The notes: generated from the sequence alone by a model not told the origin. DNA of 64,000 nucleotides from Tubulanus polymorphus (GCF_964204645.1 NC_134025.1:16896001-16960000); one strand, 5' to 3'; numbered from the stretch's first letter, positions 45,759 through 56,983 are shown. Translations and numbers: made by a program.

Positions 45759-47703
45759 ATGCCTCGCTACTGTTGTGTTCCTCGTTGTAAATCACGAGTC
45801 GGCGGTGTCAAATTTCCAACAGACAAAGCATTGAAGGATAAGTGGATTGTAGCTATTAAAAGGCTAGAATCGGATGATAAGGGGAGTAAATTATGGCAAC
45901 CGTCAGAAGGCTCAATCGTATGTCATCATCACTTTTTACCAACCGATTACAAGCAAACACTTACAGGTAACAGGTTCTTATGCTGTCTTATTATCATTGT
46001 AAATAATATAGGGCTATAGTACTTTGCAACAGCGCCTGGAATTAAGTTATCAGTTTACCGTCACCCGTCCGCATGGTTGGCCGGACCCGCATGAAAATTT
46101 TCATTATTTTCCATTTTCTATGTTATAATATCCAGAGAATGAACATATAAAAGCCATTGATAAAACATTTTTAGATCAATATCTTATATGGAAATTGCAT
46201 TTAGAAGTTTGGATGGCAACGTTTACGTCTTGAAATTTAGGGATTATTATCGGAATGTGACCTCCTTGTCAGCTAACTTATTTTGACAGCTGAGAGCTAC
46301 CACTAGCGCCATCTATCGAACATAAATTGAAGCTGTTACAAAATTTTACAAAAATTACAGGGATGCACACCCCTCCCCCTAAAACTTTCAAAGTGTCCTT
46401 GTTTCTGGCCCCAATTTCTTGTAATACGTTTTTACAAGTACTTTCATAGTAACGTAGAAAAAAGTAACTAAAATAAGTCTAGATAGAGGCCCTGTGGGCT
46501 TCACACCGGCTATGAGGTATATTTGCCCTTTTTTCTGCAACCCCCCTTTAAGAAATCCTAGACTGCAAGACTCCCCCCCACAAAATAAATAAATTACTAA
46601 CTAATTTTGAATTAATTAATTGAATCGCCCAAATTTTCCAAAACAAGTTCACTTAGTCTAATTTTTTATGTTACAGGATCGAGAAAAAAGCTGCGTAATG
46701 ATGTCGTTCCGAGTATTTTTTCGTTTACACCATCGAGTGAAAACAATCACAAAACCATGGAAAGAAATGAAAGGGCTTCGCGTCGTAGGATAAAATTCGA
46801 TTTGGAATCAGCAGCAAACCCATATGATATTGCCAATGAAGTCGTAATCAGTTCAAACGATGTTTCTTATTCCGCATCACCAAATCGTGGTGGCCAAGAT
46901 ACCGAAATATTAAATGTTGATGAAAGTGTACAGTGCGTCCTGTTAACAGAACAAATATTTTCCATTGAACGTTTTAAGAACAATGACAGATCTATGAATT
47001 TCTATAGTGGATTCAGGAATTATGATCATTTAATAATGTTTTTCCATGTGCTCGGACCTGCTGTGAATGACCTTTGTTCTTTCAATTAAGTGAACTGAAT
47101 ATGTGGCCGCATAGGCAAGAGATAGACAATTTCATGCCAAATGGTTTTAGATATAGCTTTCCTTCTACTCGTGTTATACTCGATGCTACAGAAACACCAA
47201 TTGAAAAACCATCTAATGTATTTTCCCAAAGTGCAGCATTTAGCACTTATAAACACAAAAATACCCTCAAAACCATGATAGGTATTACCCCAAGGGAGAT
47301 TGTTAGTTATACGAGTGAAAGCTATGGAGGTTCAGCTAGTGACCGGCAAATAATCGAGCGATCAAAATTGTGTTCTCAATCGACAGCTTTCTTTAAATCT
47401 GATGATAGTATAATGGCTGATAGAGGCATCATGGTGCAGGATCTTCTTGCGACCAAAAATATAAAAGTCAACACCCCCACTATGTTAAATGGCAAAAGTC
47501 AGCTAGAACCAGAGGAAGTGGTCCATGATAGGAGAGTCGCCAGCAAACGCATTCACGTGGAACGGGTAATAGGTCTCTCGAAAACATTCCAGATACTGAA
47601 GAAAGAACTTCCTCTCGGAAAAGTAAATATGGGTTCACGAATCATTTTTGTGTCTTTTATGATTTCAAACTTTCGACCCACCATTGTCAGTAATTATGCA
47701 TAA
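45759..47703 (+). pseudogene. THAP-domain DDE_4 transposase, two exons, internal deletion
   Basis: Exon 1 (45759-45966) encodes the THAP zinc finger: MPRYCCVPRCKS, KFPTDKALKDKW, KLWQP, then SIVCHHHFLPTDY (C2CH). A 710-bp intron (TTACAG/GTAACA to TTACAG) joins in phase to exon 2 at 46677, where KKLRNDVVPSIF completes the THAP region. The frame stops at 47089. A shifted frame from about 47090 has WPHRQEIDNFMP, VILDATETPIE (first Asp), GGSASDRQI, DSIMADRGI (second Asp) and ASKRIHVERVIG (Glu), as in Harbinger-type DDE transposases. The part normally linking LGP to WP (about 70 residues) is missing, so a deletion caused the frame change. It would bind the ends via THAP and cut via DDE. Confidence 0.85.
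46052..46350 (+). repeat. MITE fragment in the transposase intron
   Basis: Begins AGTTTACCGTCACCC and matches the reverse complement of 50260-49965. Only one end is present; homology stops near 46350. Confidence 0.8.
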
Positions 47704-48022
47704 ATAACTAAACGAGTATATCTGTTTAAAATAAATGTATGTACATTGTATGTACATTGTATTTAAATGATAAAAAAATATAAGAACTTGTATCAACAAA
47801 CAGTAAGCTGTGATTGAAATAAAATCTATATCGTACAATTAACATGTATTTACAAATTTAATCGTATGAAGATCAATACCAAAAACTATGATCTTTGGAA
47901 AATATCTGGTCCCGGTTTTATAGACTGGTATTAACTTTAACCCGGGGGCTAACTCAATTCAATTTCAATTGAGTTAACCCCCGGCCCCAGATGTATATCT
48001 CCAGGAATAATCTATACATGTA
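47704..48022. other. Gap between convergent genes
   Basis: AT-rich, with TGTATGTACATTGTATGTAC repeats near 47736 and the hairpin at 47942. No coding. Confidence 0.5.
47942..47984. terminator. 18-bp hairpin between convergent 3' ends
   Basis: CCGGGGGCTAACTCAATT pairs with AATTGAGTTAACCCCCGG, one mismatch, 7-base loop. It lies between the stops of the transposase gene (47703) and the YqaJ gene (48023). It may shape the 3' ends of both mRNAs or be a MITE remnant; the role is inferred. Confidence 0.4.
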
Positions 48023-49286
48023 TTAGAATGCATGCATTGTTAAATATTTTGAATAGTACTTCCTATAAAAGATTTCTAATTTTGGAAGCTGAGATAGTTC
48101 ACAGTATTTTTGATCATAATAAACGCTCTCTACATAAAGTTCCTTATGTGTATAAACAACGAAATAGCACATTTTCCGTTTGCAAATATGCAACTGTCCT
48201 TGAATCTGATCATAATAATTATGCGAACGTTTCAGCTTCTTATCTTTAGCACTGAGAAACTTGAAGTATGGCCCCGGTGCAATAAGTTCATTTCTACCGC
48301 GATATGGACATTTCACTTCAACAATGGCATCCTCAGACACAAGGCCATCCGGGCTCGCACCCAGGTAATCTATATCTGGCCTCACGTGCAGTCCACAAGG
48401 CTGTACTTTAACGGAGAATTCGAAGGTCTTTCCATGGCTAACAGCAGCATTTGTCAAAGGAACATTACTGTGAAGAGATTTACACAATTTGTCTATATTG
48501 CGCCTTTTAGTCAGTGAAACAATTTCACCGAAACGAGATGCAGTTAGTCGTAGCTGCCTTTCCTGAAACCATAGACTAGATTCTGCCTGCTTCCTAGTGT
48601 TTCTTTCTAGTGAAATTGCTTGAGTTTCATTTAACTGAAAAGACGAAATGAATTATCAGAAATATAGGTAGAATTTGCTGAATTACGATGATGGAGATTT
48701 TAACAAAACAACTTACCAGTATAAACAGACTTGGGCCTATGGAAAGTTTGTAGATTTTCTGTACATGATTTTAATATCTCTGGAGCATTATCTGACGAGA
48801 CGAAATTTGCGAACATTAACATTACAGCAGCTACATGCTTACAGGTCCCATTAGGCCCCTTACCAGAAGGGCACTCGCAATGACTGTTCCTGAATTCACC
48901 GGTACTTTGAGAAAGACAAATCTGATACGAATATGATATCTGCAATGAAATATAGAAGTAAACTGATCAACAATGTTTTCAACGACCTTTTAAGAATACA
49001 TTTTACTGCAGTTTTATGTGAATTTAAAGGAAATGAGAATATCGTCTTATTTTGATGAAAACTGGCCTACCTTCTTTTTCATTGCGGCACCGACTAATCC
49101 AGTCAGATAAACAATTCCGCTTTTGATGAGAATACTGCAGGCTTTAACACGATGCGATTCTATTAGCTGCTGGCCCTTCTCAATAGCTTTAATGTCTTTT
49201 GTATAGTGGTTGTCCGTTGCCATTCTATACGTGAAATATGCAGTCACTGTGTCAATATTGAATTTTGGCAATAAAATCTTGATCAC
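48023..49286 (-). CDS. SWIM zinc finger plus YqaJ-type nuclease protein (transposon-encoded)
   Basis: Exon 49286-49071 (YFTYRMATDNHYTKD, ending MKKK before a GTAGGC donor) joins after TTGCAG to exon 48940-48717, which contains the SWIM finger (CECPSGKGPNGTCKHVAAVM, C-x-C...C-x-H). A GTAAGT donor ends it. The following exon (from about 48634) has the YqaJ nuclease: RLTASRFGEIV, RPDIDYLGASPDGLV (Asp), AIVEVKCPY (Glu-x-Lys) and YYDQIQGQLH. The phase across this second junction does not fit cleanly, and the stretch after SHGK looks about ten residues short where family members have a conserved Glu. So the copy may be damaged. YqaJ enzymes are lambda-exonuclease-like and act on DNA ends in recombination. 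N-terminal exons upstream of 49286 were not found. Confidence 0.75.
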
Positions 49287-49807
49287 TTGTAAGTTGTTTG
49301 AAACCGCATGTGGGCCATTCAGGAACTGTTGCTTGCGGTAATATTATGGCCGGTCCCCTAAAATCGTTGTTACGGTCGTATGCTTCTAATCTGCAATAAA
49401 CGTAAAATAATCATGAAATATAAACATATAATGCTAATATTATCATTCAAATCAACTCACGGAAAGTTGATCCAGAGTTGAATTGTTACTTCGAAACCTT
49501 GGAGTAAGGCTAAAAATTGATACTTTGTTTCTCCGCTCTGCTGAGCTTAATAGTTGACCCGGTTGGCTGCCTATCTACCTTTTTTTTAATTGTGATAAAT
49601 TTTACCAGTACAGACTGGGCAGCTATAGAAATGAACTGATTTTATTGCATTTTACAAAAATGACCCGACCACTGCAGAGAAACAAGGTATCATTTTTGTT
49701 TAGCCTAATCATTTAATGATTACTCTAAGGCCAGGGTTAACAACATATAGCTACATTTTGTCGTATTTAACTGTGTTGAGGTAAGGCCTATGGAAGTTTA
49801 AAGGTAT
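49287..49807. other. Non-coding, upstream of the YqaJ gene
   Basis: No further exon recognised, although the start of the YqaJ protein should lie here. Confidence 0.35.
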
Positions 49808-50260
49808 AAGTTTACCGTCACCTCAAAATTTTATTTTATGAGGGTTTTACAATTCAAATAACATATTAAAATTCAATATATATACAGACTATAGACATAG
49901 CAGCAGACATATGTCCAATGATTTATGGCAGCATTGGCTGTAAAATCTGGCAACAGCTTCAATTTATGTTCGATATATGGCGCCAGTGGTAGCTCAGCAT
50001 TCAAAATAAGTAAGGCCTAGTGACAAGGCAGCTACCCGATTATAATCCCAAAATTTCAAGATATAAACATTGCCATCCAAACATCTAAAGGCAATCTTTA
50101 TATCACACATTGATTTAAAAAACGTTTTATCGATGACTTTCATATGTTTTGTGCATTATGTTCATTTTCCAGATATTAGAACATAAAAACCGAAAAATAA
50201 TGAAATAATAGGAATTTTCATGTGGGACCGACCATCCACGCGGCTGGGTGACGGTAAACT
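49808..50260. mobile_element. 453-bp MITE with TATA target duplication
   Basis: Ends AGTTTACCGTCACC and GGTGACGGTAAACT, flanked by TATA at 49804-49807 and 50261-50264. A partial inverted copy is at 46052. No coding. The superfamily is unassigned. Confidence 0.85.
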
Positions 50261-50652
50261 TATACCCTAATTCCACAGGCCTCACTTTTCATCTCTGACT
50301 CTGGATCTATCAAAAACGGGTCTGTTCATATCACTAAAACTTAAGAAATTAACGATGATTTTGCGCGGACTACATGTCCTAACTAAAAAAAACGTAAGAC
50401 AAGTACAATTCATATCAACCGTATGGAAAAATGATCGTCAATTGAATTACCTCTCAATAAGGTTGACTTTCCTCCCATGCGTTACTGCGCCTCGCCGGCT
50501 TAATTCTTGTTTCAGCTTCGGCACTGTCCATGACCCGTATTTCTCTGACATTATTACAATAAAATATGAAATCGAGTGCGGCCGGAAGTCAATACGCAGG
50601 GCTACTAATACTCGCGCGCCATCTGGCGGTTAGTAACACGATGCCTCCCATT

Positions 50653-51588
50653 ACAGTGGATTGTCAGAGCAATTCTCTTTTTAATTCAAAACATTCTCAA
50701 AACAATTGAGTAAATTAAAAAAAGTTTTGGAACCCTGCATCATTATTGGTTTTATTCAACAACTGTCCTATTTCAGTATGTATAAGGCAACTTATGGATT
50801 CATAGAGAAATACTCATTTTAGTTTTAAAAAGAATAACTGCGGTCAACAATGCGTTAATATATTGAATAATTAAATCCTTTGATCTAAGAAACAATGAGG
50901 ATTAATTAGATTAAAGGTTTTATTAAATAATGCAAATTGCCTTGCCTTGTCAGATTGAGTCAGGTGGAACTTGAATTTAGCTCACATGCTTAGGCAACAT
51001 TATATTATACTAGAAATTCTGTCAATGTCCATCTATCAAAAATGAATTTTCATAATCAAATCATTCATTTCCAATTATTTCATTAATAATATTAAATTGA
51101 ACACTTGGAGGGAAAATGTATGTTTTTGGAGGGAAAGTAACAGGAGGGATAATGATTGAGGGATTTTGTGTGAGGGAAAATGGCCGGAGGGAAAATGACA
51201 GTGAATCGCGCTAGACAGATGAATAATTGTGAAATATTGATCATCAACATTGAAAACTAATTTGACTCATAGTTTTAGTTGTTTTAGGTCATTGAAAGGA
51301 TGTATTAAAATTTTGAACATTTGTTTATGCAAAAGGCCCATAATCAATTTTTCGAACATTTCATTCTCGTTAAAAGTCGGTTACCATTAAAAAGTTCACA
51401 CTGACCAAAATTGAGTCCTTTTTATGTATTTTTTTCTTGTTTAATTCTCAATGAAAATGAATTTTTGCATACTGGTAGCCTACGTGACTGATTTTTTTAC
51501 TCTACACGTGTTTGGTGAGCCACTGGACCATTGGTCCTTTATTAAAGTCTATCCCAGTGGTTATGATCGCGGTGCATGAAACAGTTCA
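50653..51588. other. MULE right end and flank, non-coding
   Basis: Up to 51207 this is the right arm of the MULE with GGAGGGAAAATG-type subterminal repeats from 51107. Beyond is unrecognised AT-rich DNA. The CDS-like frame at 50355-50633 lies just to the left in the nested element and looks like chance. Confidence 0.45.
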
Positions 51589-53059
51589 CAGGGGCGTAGC
51601 CACCTAAAATTCAATGGTGCGACAATCCGGAGTGCACATCCAAACGAGCGCCGAAGGCGCGATGTCCAGAAGGGGGCCCTCCCCCAAGGAAAATTTTGAA
51701 CATTAAGACGTCTGAGATGTGTTCTGATGGCTGAGAGCTCATATTTGAAAAATTTTTCTGTAGATAATATAATGCCTCTAAGGTAATCTTTGGTCTAGGG
51801 ACGGATCCAGATGTTTCACCATCCCAGAGCGGTTTCTGAGTCCTGCTGAACTGGAAGTGCAACTACATCGTAGCACAAAACGGGGGACCTGGGGGCACTC
51901 CCCCAGAAAATTTTGATTTTTCAAGGCTCTGAGATGCAATCTTTAAGCATATTCGGGGCTAAAGTCTATCCCCCTTGAAGTTAATTGTTTTCGTTTAGAT
52001 TCATTTAGACCATTTTCTATACTACTTCCAGAATACTTGCCTGGAATAAAACGTCCATGTTAGTACAAGAGCCTGTCAAAATCACGAACTAGAAAAATAG
52101 AAGGGCAAACCTGAGTACCCCTCGATACAAGTGATAGGCTGGATCTGCCCTTGCCCATTTATTGATGAATAATGTCAAACTAATGTTAGCTTATTGTACA
52201 TCAATACCGGTGCTCTTTCGATTTTCTCGGTTTCCATGTCTCGGCACTTGAGCAGAATTTTTTTGGTCAAATCCCTTATTATGGTCCATTTTTCATGAAC
52301 AAAAACACCTACAGAATCAATATCAATGAAATATAACCAGAAGAATACCGGTTTGAGTCGCTCTAAAGTAGTATGAAAAAAGTCTTCTGAATTCGGCAAC
52401 TTTGATACTGTGAGATCAGGTGCATGGTCCAGATGTGATACCGTAAACACTATAAACAAAACTCGCTGGAGTCACTGGGTTGGATGTGGCCTACACCAAA
52501 AATCTCAAGTGCATTACCAACGCCTCCGTATTAGCACCGCTGACATCTTCAAAATGTTAGCTTATTGTACATCAATACCGGTGCTCTTTCGATTTTCTCG
52601 GTTTCCATGTCTCGGCACTTGAGCAGAATTTTTTTGGTCAAATCCCTTATTATGGTCCATTTTTCATGAACAAAAACACCTACAGAATCAATATCAATGA
52701 AATATAACCAGAAGAATACCGGTTTGAGTCGCTCTAAAGTAGTATGAAAAAAGTCTTCTGAATTCGGCAACTTTGATACTGTGAGATCAGGTGCATGGTC
52801 CAGATGTGATACCGTAAACACTATAAACAAAACTCGCTGGAGTCACTGGGTTGGATGTGGCCTACACCAAAAATCTCAAGTGCATTACCAACGCCTCCGT
52901 ATTAGCACCGCTGACATCTTCAAAAGAACTTGATACCCCACCCCACCCCCCCCCAAATAAGCCTACAGAATAACGTTTATTATGACGTTTTGCAAAATGG
53001 GTTTTTCAATTATTGGTGCGACATATTTCGCAGTTGTCGCACCGGTGGCTACGCCCCTG
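51589..53059. mobile_element. Small hAT-like non-autonomous element
   Basis: The ends CAGGGGCGTAGCCACC are exact inverses, and GTTCA flanks both sides (51584-51588, 53060-53064). A second inner motif GGTGCGACAA also appears in both arms. Five-base duplications fit some hAT groups. Inside are two G/C-rich repeats (GGAAAATTTTGA and AGAAAATTTTGA with CTGAGATG) and a 371-bp tandem duplication carrying an open frame. Confidence 0.75.
52183..52924 (-). repeat. Identical 371-bp tandem duplication with a putative exon in each copy
   Basis: Copies 52183-52553 and 52554-52924 appear identical. On the minus strand each has a TTTGTTTATAG acceptor followed by an open frame of about 90 codons: FTVSHLDHAPDLTVSKLP, then ERLKPVFFWLYFIDID and KILLKCRDMETEKIERAP. 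I do not recognise the protein. The composition and splice site look like real coding sequence, perhaps a transposase exon or a captured host exon. Perfect identity means a very recent duplication or an assembly artefact. Confidence 0.75.
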
Positions 53060-53064
53060 GTTCA

Positions 53065-53779
53065 TATCATCGCAGATCTGGAACCCTGTGGTTTCTATGT
53101 GCTCAACCCTGCAAGTAACTGAGGTCAGGCAACTACTACATTCAAGAGTGAATAATACTAAAGTTTTCCCATCCTGGTCATTCACTTCACTTTATTCCTC
53201 TAGATTTGGTTTTTTCTTGTATATTCTCAAAGAGAATTACTTAAAATGTATTTAAGCATGGAATTTCGTGGATTAATTTCTTATTTTGTGCGCTTTACAA
53301 AGCTATACATGCGCAAATAATAACAAATGACTATTTGTGGATTTGATTATTATCTCATGATTCATACGTACGGTGTTGCTATTTTGCTTAAACACCGTCC
53401 AAATATAATGTTTCAACTTGAAAATTAGTTCTGACACTTTCTAATGTAAACATTGACTTTGGTATCCTCGGAAAATATTCACTCTTGAATGCAAGAAGAC
53501 TTCAAAACTAATTTTTCCTTGCTAATTTCTTCATTTTCTTAGTGTAAGCTTCGAAAAGTTTTGCTCTTTATTCACTCTTGCCTGTTACTATAGTAACAAG
53601 CAGCTGGGGTCCAGGGAGTCAGGGATGCTCATGGTGAGTTTGACCACTTACAGCTGTCAGTATCAATTAAATTGTTGTTGATACTGGCTCTTTGAGAGTG
53701 GAAATGACACGATCATAACCACTGGCATAGACTTTGGCTATCAAAGAAAATATGAAATTTACATTAAAATATCTACATG
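53065..53779. other. Non-coding gap
   Basis: CATTCAAGAGTGAATAAT and its approximate inverse ATATTCACTCTTGAATG occur near 53142 and 53477. No coding. Confidence 0.35.
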
Positions 53780-54185
53780 ATTATTGAAATGAATCAGACA
53801 TTTGCATTAAAGGCCTGTCAGTCAGGATTATGCGTGATAGGCCTAGGCTATATTGCAATTTGATATAGATATACCGATAATAAATATTATTATTTGACAA
53901 AATGAATTTTAATAGAGAATAGTAGAAAATCAGAATGACCTGGCTCGAAACATCTAAAATTTGAAATATATTCATATCATAATGACATCAATCAGTTGAG
54001 AAACATAAACCAAGCAACAGTAATAATACTCTAACAATGATAACTTAATAATAATCCATTTTTGTTTTGACCTTGATTTCAACAATATTTCATATATCAT
54101 TCAATTTTGCTTTTGGAAAATCTCGGAAGCCGGACTGTCCCATCATGTGTCTCTATTTTTGCCTATCACAAGCCTCAATTCATCT
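53780..54185. repeat. Dispersed repeat, copy B (uninterrupted)
   Basis: Matches 36445-36501 plus 37257-37600 in direct orientation. It carries the empty site of the 746-bp MITE. Confidence 0.85.
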
Positions 54186-54913
54186 CATAAAACCTAGCAT
54201 GTATATCGACACTGGGATTGGAGACAACGAGTTGGCAGGCAATTTTACGGCGCATTAGAGGAACTGGCTGAATACAATCAGTTGCTTGAATTTGTCGATG
54301 TGAGCGAGCTTACGACCGGTTGTGAGCGAGCTTACGACAGGTTAGTGTCCAACTATCTCCAGTTCCAGCTAGTTGCCCGTGTTTTACTTTTGAGCAACTA
54401 GTTGTTCTCAGTTACTGTCATATCCGTCGATAATCTACCCTGTATCTAGAAGGGGTTCTATAGTATGTATAGAAGCATTAAAACCCTGAACCCGGTTCCA
54501 CAGTTGTGAATGAGAGTTAACTCTGAGTTTAACTCAGAACTGTGGAACTGGGTCCTCGGGCGGGGGTCCCTTTTGCCAGCTCCTTGTCTGTGCTATGGAT
54601 GAAAACGTGATTGTACTTAGTTGATTATAGGTATTGACTCTTGAGTGTATTTGACAAATATAATTCACAGAATGCATCATTTGCCATCTAATGAAAAGCT
54701 TACAGGCTGGCCAGGAAGCCCCATGGGGCTCTTGCAAGACTTTCATACCAATTTTTAAAGCGTTTTAGATTTGAAAATTTGGGACCAGGGCCTACTGGAA
54801 AATTCTGAAAATACTTATGAATTTGGACATGTGTTCAGCATAAGTTAAAATCATGGCTGGCAGCTCTGCCTTTTTTGGTTTTGCCTAAAATCTTGTTTGA
54901 TCATTATTTCAGC
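54186..54913. other. Non-coding gap with short repeats
   Basis: GTGAGCGAGCTTACGAC is doubled near 54299 and 54323. A hairpin is at 54491. The gap is probably the intron before the exon at 54914. Confidence 0.4.
54491..54552. repeat. Compound hairpin
   Basis: CCCGGTTCCACAGTT pairs with AACTGTGGAACTGGG. Inside are the palindrome GAGTTAACTC and the inverse pair CTGAGTT/AACTCAG. It probably belongs to a small MITE family. Confidence 0.6.
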
Positions 54914-55312
54914 TGAAAAAAAAATGAATGCATTGAAAGAGGGTTTAAGTCGCCCCATGGTAAAACATAGTCTAGAACCACAAAGCCCCTTTCGTTTAGG
55001 GCAACATCATCGATCATGGTCAGATCATGGGCTTAATACTGCAAATGACTATTCCTACCGATCTGCTGTACATAAACTGCGACACATGCTCAAGAATGCC
55101 GAAGAGAAAGATCAAGATGTAGTAATGTCTGGAAGTGTGCAATTCTCACCACCACGAGTTTCCCAGTTTCCCGTGATGTTTGATCAAAAACAACCTGCAC
55201 AGTTATTTTCTCACACCAAACAGCACGTTCCTAGCATTGAAGAGGTTCTTCCTGTGGTGCATAAGCAAACTCATTACATTCAACAATTGGAATCTGAAAA
55301 TTTGTATTATCA
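54914..55312 (+). CDS. Internal host exon, SDCCAG8-like (centrosomal coiled-coil protein)
   Basis: An acceptor (TTATTTCAG) and donor (TATCAG/GTAGGT) bound a 399-bp exon open throughout. It reads KMNALKEGLSRPMV, SAVHKLRHMLKNAEEKDQDV, a Ser/Pro linker, then VPSIEEVLPVVHKQTHYIQQ and LESENLYYQ. The pattern of an Ala-Val-x-x-Leu helix, a Ser/Pro linker and a Gln-x-x-Tyr-Ile-x-x-Leu-Glu segment resembles the N-terminal region of SDCCAG8, a centrosome/cilium scaffold. This is recall-based and moderate. No other exon of the gene could be placed in the window; the next 8.7 kb are repeat-filled. Confidence 0.5.
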
Positions 55313-55420
55313 GGTAGGTAAAATAATAATGATAATGATAATGATAATTAAAGGTATTTAAAGTGCCCCTATCCTCTGCAATTAAGTGATCAGTTGACAC
55401 CTTGCTAGTGGAATAGGATA

Positions 55421-55720
55421 TTATTGAGCAGCTGCCCGTGAAAACCGATAAGTCTTAAGACTTTGCTTGAAAACTGCAATGCTGCTTAATGCTCTTATAT
55501 AACGTGGAATATTATTCCACAGGCGTGGGGCAGCTCTTGAGAAAGTACCGTCTCCAAGTGAGGCCAGCCTACTACTGGGTTTTAGTAAGTTGTCCGCAGA
55601 TCGAAAGGTATGCATTGGGGTGTACAGGGTAACAAGGTATGGTGGAGCGAAACCATTGATACATTTATATGCGAGTAATAGGATTTTAAACTATTCGATC
55701 AGGAACTGTAACTCTGAGAC
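55421..55720 (-). pseudogene. LINE ORF2 C-terminal relic
   Basis: Minus strand: FKILLLAYKCINGFAPPYL, then FSRAAPRLWNNIPRYIR and FKQSLKTYRF, the standard end of many CR1/Jockey-like ORF2 proteins. A TAG just before FKILLL and loss of everything upstream mark it as a dead fragment. It probably sits in the intron of the host gene. Confidence 0.75.
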
Positions 55721-56079
55721 GTGGTGCTCTCTCGCCGTGGTATTCAGAACTAATATACTGTGTTACAAAGAAAGAAGAGATCAACAGCTTTCATTTGCTA
55801 CCCGTTTGCAGATGTCGAGGCTTCTAAATGCTAAAATGATTTTTAGCATTGACGTCATGCCAATGCTAGTAAAATGGATCGAAAATAGTAGTACGAAAAA
55901 ATAGCGCCGACTTTTCTCATTTTCATTGTAACTTGTCACTCCGTTCACGTAAAACATTAGAGACAGCTGAAAATTACTAAAAAATATGTTTCAATTATTC
56001 CCCACAACATAGCGTCGCCAGATTTCTGATTGAATGGTCCAAAAAGTTACTGAATTGAATTCTGCTGACAACTTTGGTA
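55721..56079. other. Non-coding gap
   Basis: Nothing recognised beyond the weak upstream edge of the LINE relic. Confidence 0.35.
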
Positions 56080-56864
56080 CAGTCAACCTCGGATAATCCG
56101 TATTACTAGGGACTGAGCTATTTAGTACGGGTTAAGTGTTATACGGATAACAGATAGTTGGTAATTGATATGAATTAACTATAACCTGTATAAACTATGA
56201 TTTAAGTGCACAATCCGTACAATAGCCGGTTTACGTAGTTATCTCTCAAACCGTGGACGACTGCTACAGTAGAACCACGTTCTCACGAACCGTTGGGGAG
56301 GATTAAATGTTCATAGTATCCGATGGTTCATTAGATATCATTTATACATGAAAAAGAAAACACCCCCTGGTGTGATGAAACATCAGTAGAGTAGGACTAT
56401 TTGAAGCCGTCGTGTGTCTACAGTAGTACAGATAACTCACAGGCCATGTACTTGAGGGCGATTCATCAAAGGACTTTTGCTGATTGACAGATAATAGCGT
56501 GTACTGAATATTTAGTGAAGCTTGAGACTATGACATTGATGGATTAACTTCAGTGTTTTCTGGAGTTTCTCACATTTCCTACTGACAACATTAACCTCAT
56601 AAGATTGCTGATGTTTATACTTTTTATTCACTTCAACTGTATGATCCTGACAGCTGATACAGATTACACATTAGGCTTTACATATGAATTGGACAACGGG
56701 ACCGCGCATTTGTCTACGGAATAAGGGGAAATTACGGATTATGGAGTATGAATTAGACACAGAATTTTATAGGGAATAACGTTACTGAAAAACGGGACCA
56801 ATTTATTTATAGAGAATAAGCACTTATACGGTTTAACTGGAGATGGATTAACTGAGGTTGACTG
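56080..56864. mobile_element. pogo/Tigger-type MITE, 785 bp
   Basis: The ends CAGTCAACCTCGGATAATCC and (inverse) CAGTCAACCTCAGTTAATCC are flanked by TA at 56078-56079 and 56865-56866. This terminal motif and TA duplication fit pogo/Tigger elements. No transposase frame inside. Confidence 0.8.
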
Positions 56865-56983
56865 TAGTGATGATGATGAAATGCCTGTTGTTCCTGAAAA
56901 AAAAAAACGAAAATGTACATCACAAAAAAACAAACGGATGCATGAGAAAGAAGTGAACTTGCCTCCACCCTTCCAGTGAAAAA

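Larger units (their letters stand above)
45641..50652. mobile_element. Nested ISL2EU-like DNA transposon with THAP-DDE and SWIM-YqaJ genes
   Basis: The ends are inverse over about 55 bp: AATGGGGAGCACCGCG and AGATGGCGCGCGTGTATTAG at left against AATGGGAGGCATCGTG and AGATGGCGCGCGAGTATTAG at right. AC (or TAC with a one-base shift) flanks both ends. Inside, a plus-strand transposase gene and a minus-strand YqaJ nuclease gene converge. From memory, pairing an IS5/Harbinger-type transposase with a YqaJ protein and a 2-bp target duplication is characteristic of ISL2EU. The exact superfamily should be treated as likely, not proven. Confidence 0.75.
42796..51207. mobile_element. Mutator-like element (MULE) with 9-bp target duplication, carrying a nested transposon
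   Basis: GCGCTAGAC occurs at 42787-42795 and 51208-51216. Just inside, the ends are inverse: GGTATTCGTTCATTTTCCCT against GATTCACTGTCATTTTCCCT, each continuing with more TTTTCCCTCC-rich subterminal repeats (to about 42910, and from 51107). Nine-base duplications and a MULE transposase gene inside (43977-45412) agree. About 5.0 kb of its 8.4 kb is a second transposon inserted at 45641-50652, upstream of the transposase gene. Confidence 0.85.

Noticed and set aside
50355-50633. 92-codon plus-strand frame at the right end of the nested transposon
   Set aside because: It overlaps the terminal inverse repeat and has no domain; likely chance.
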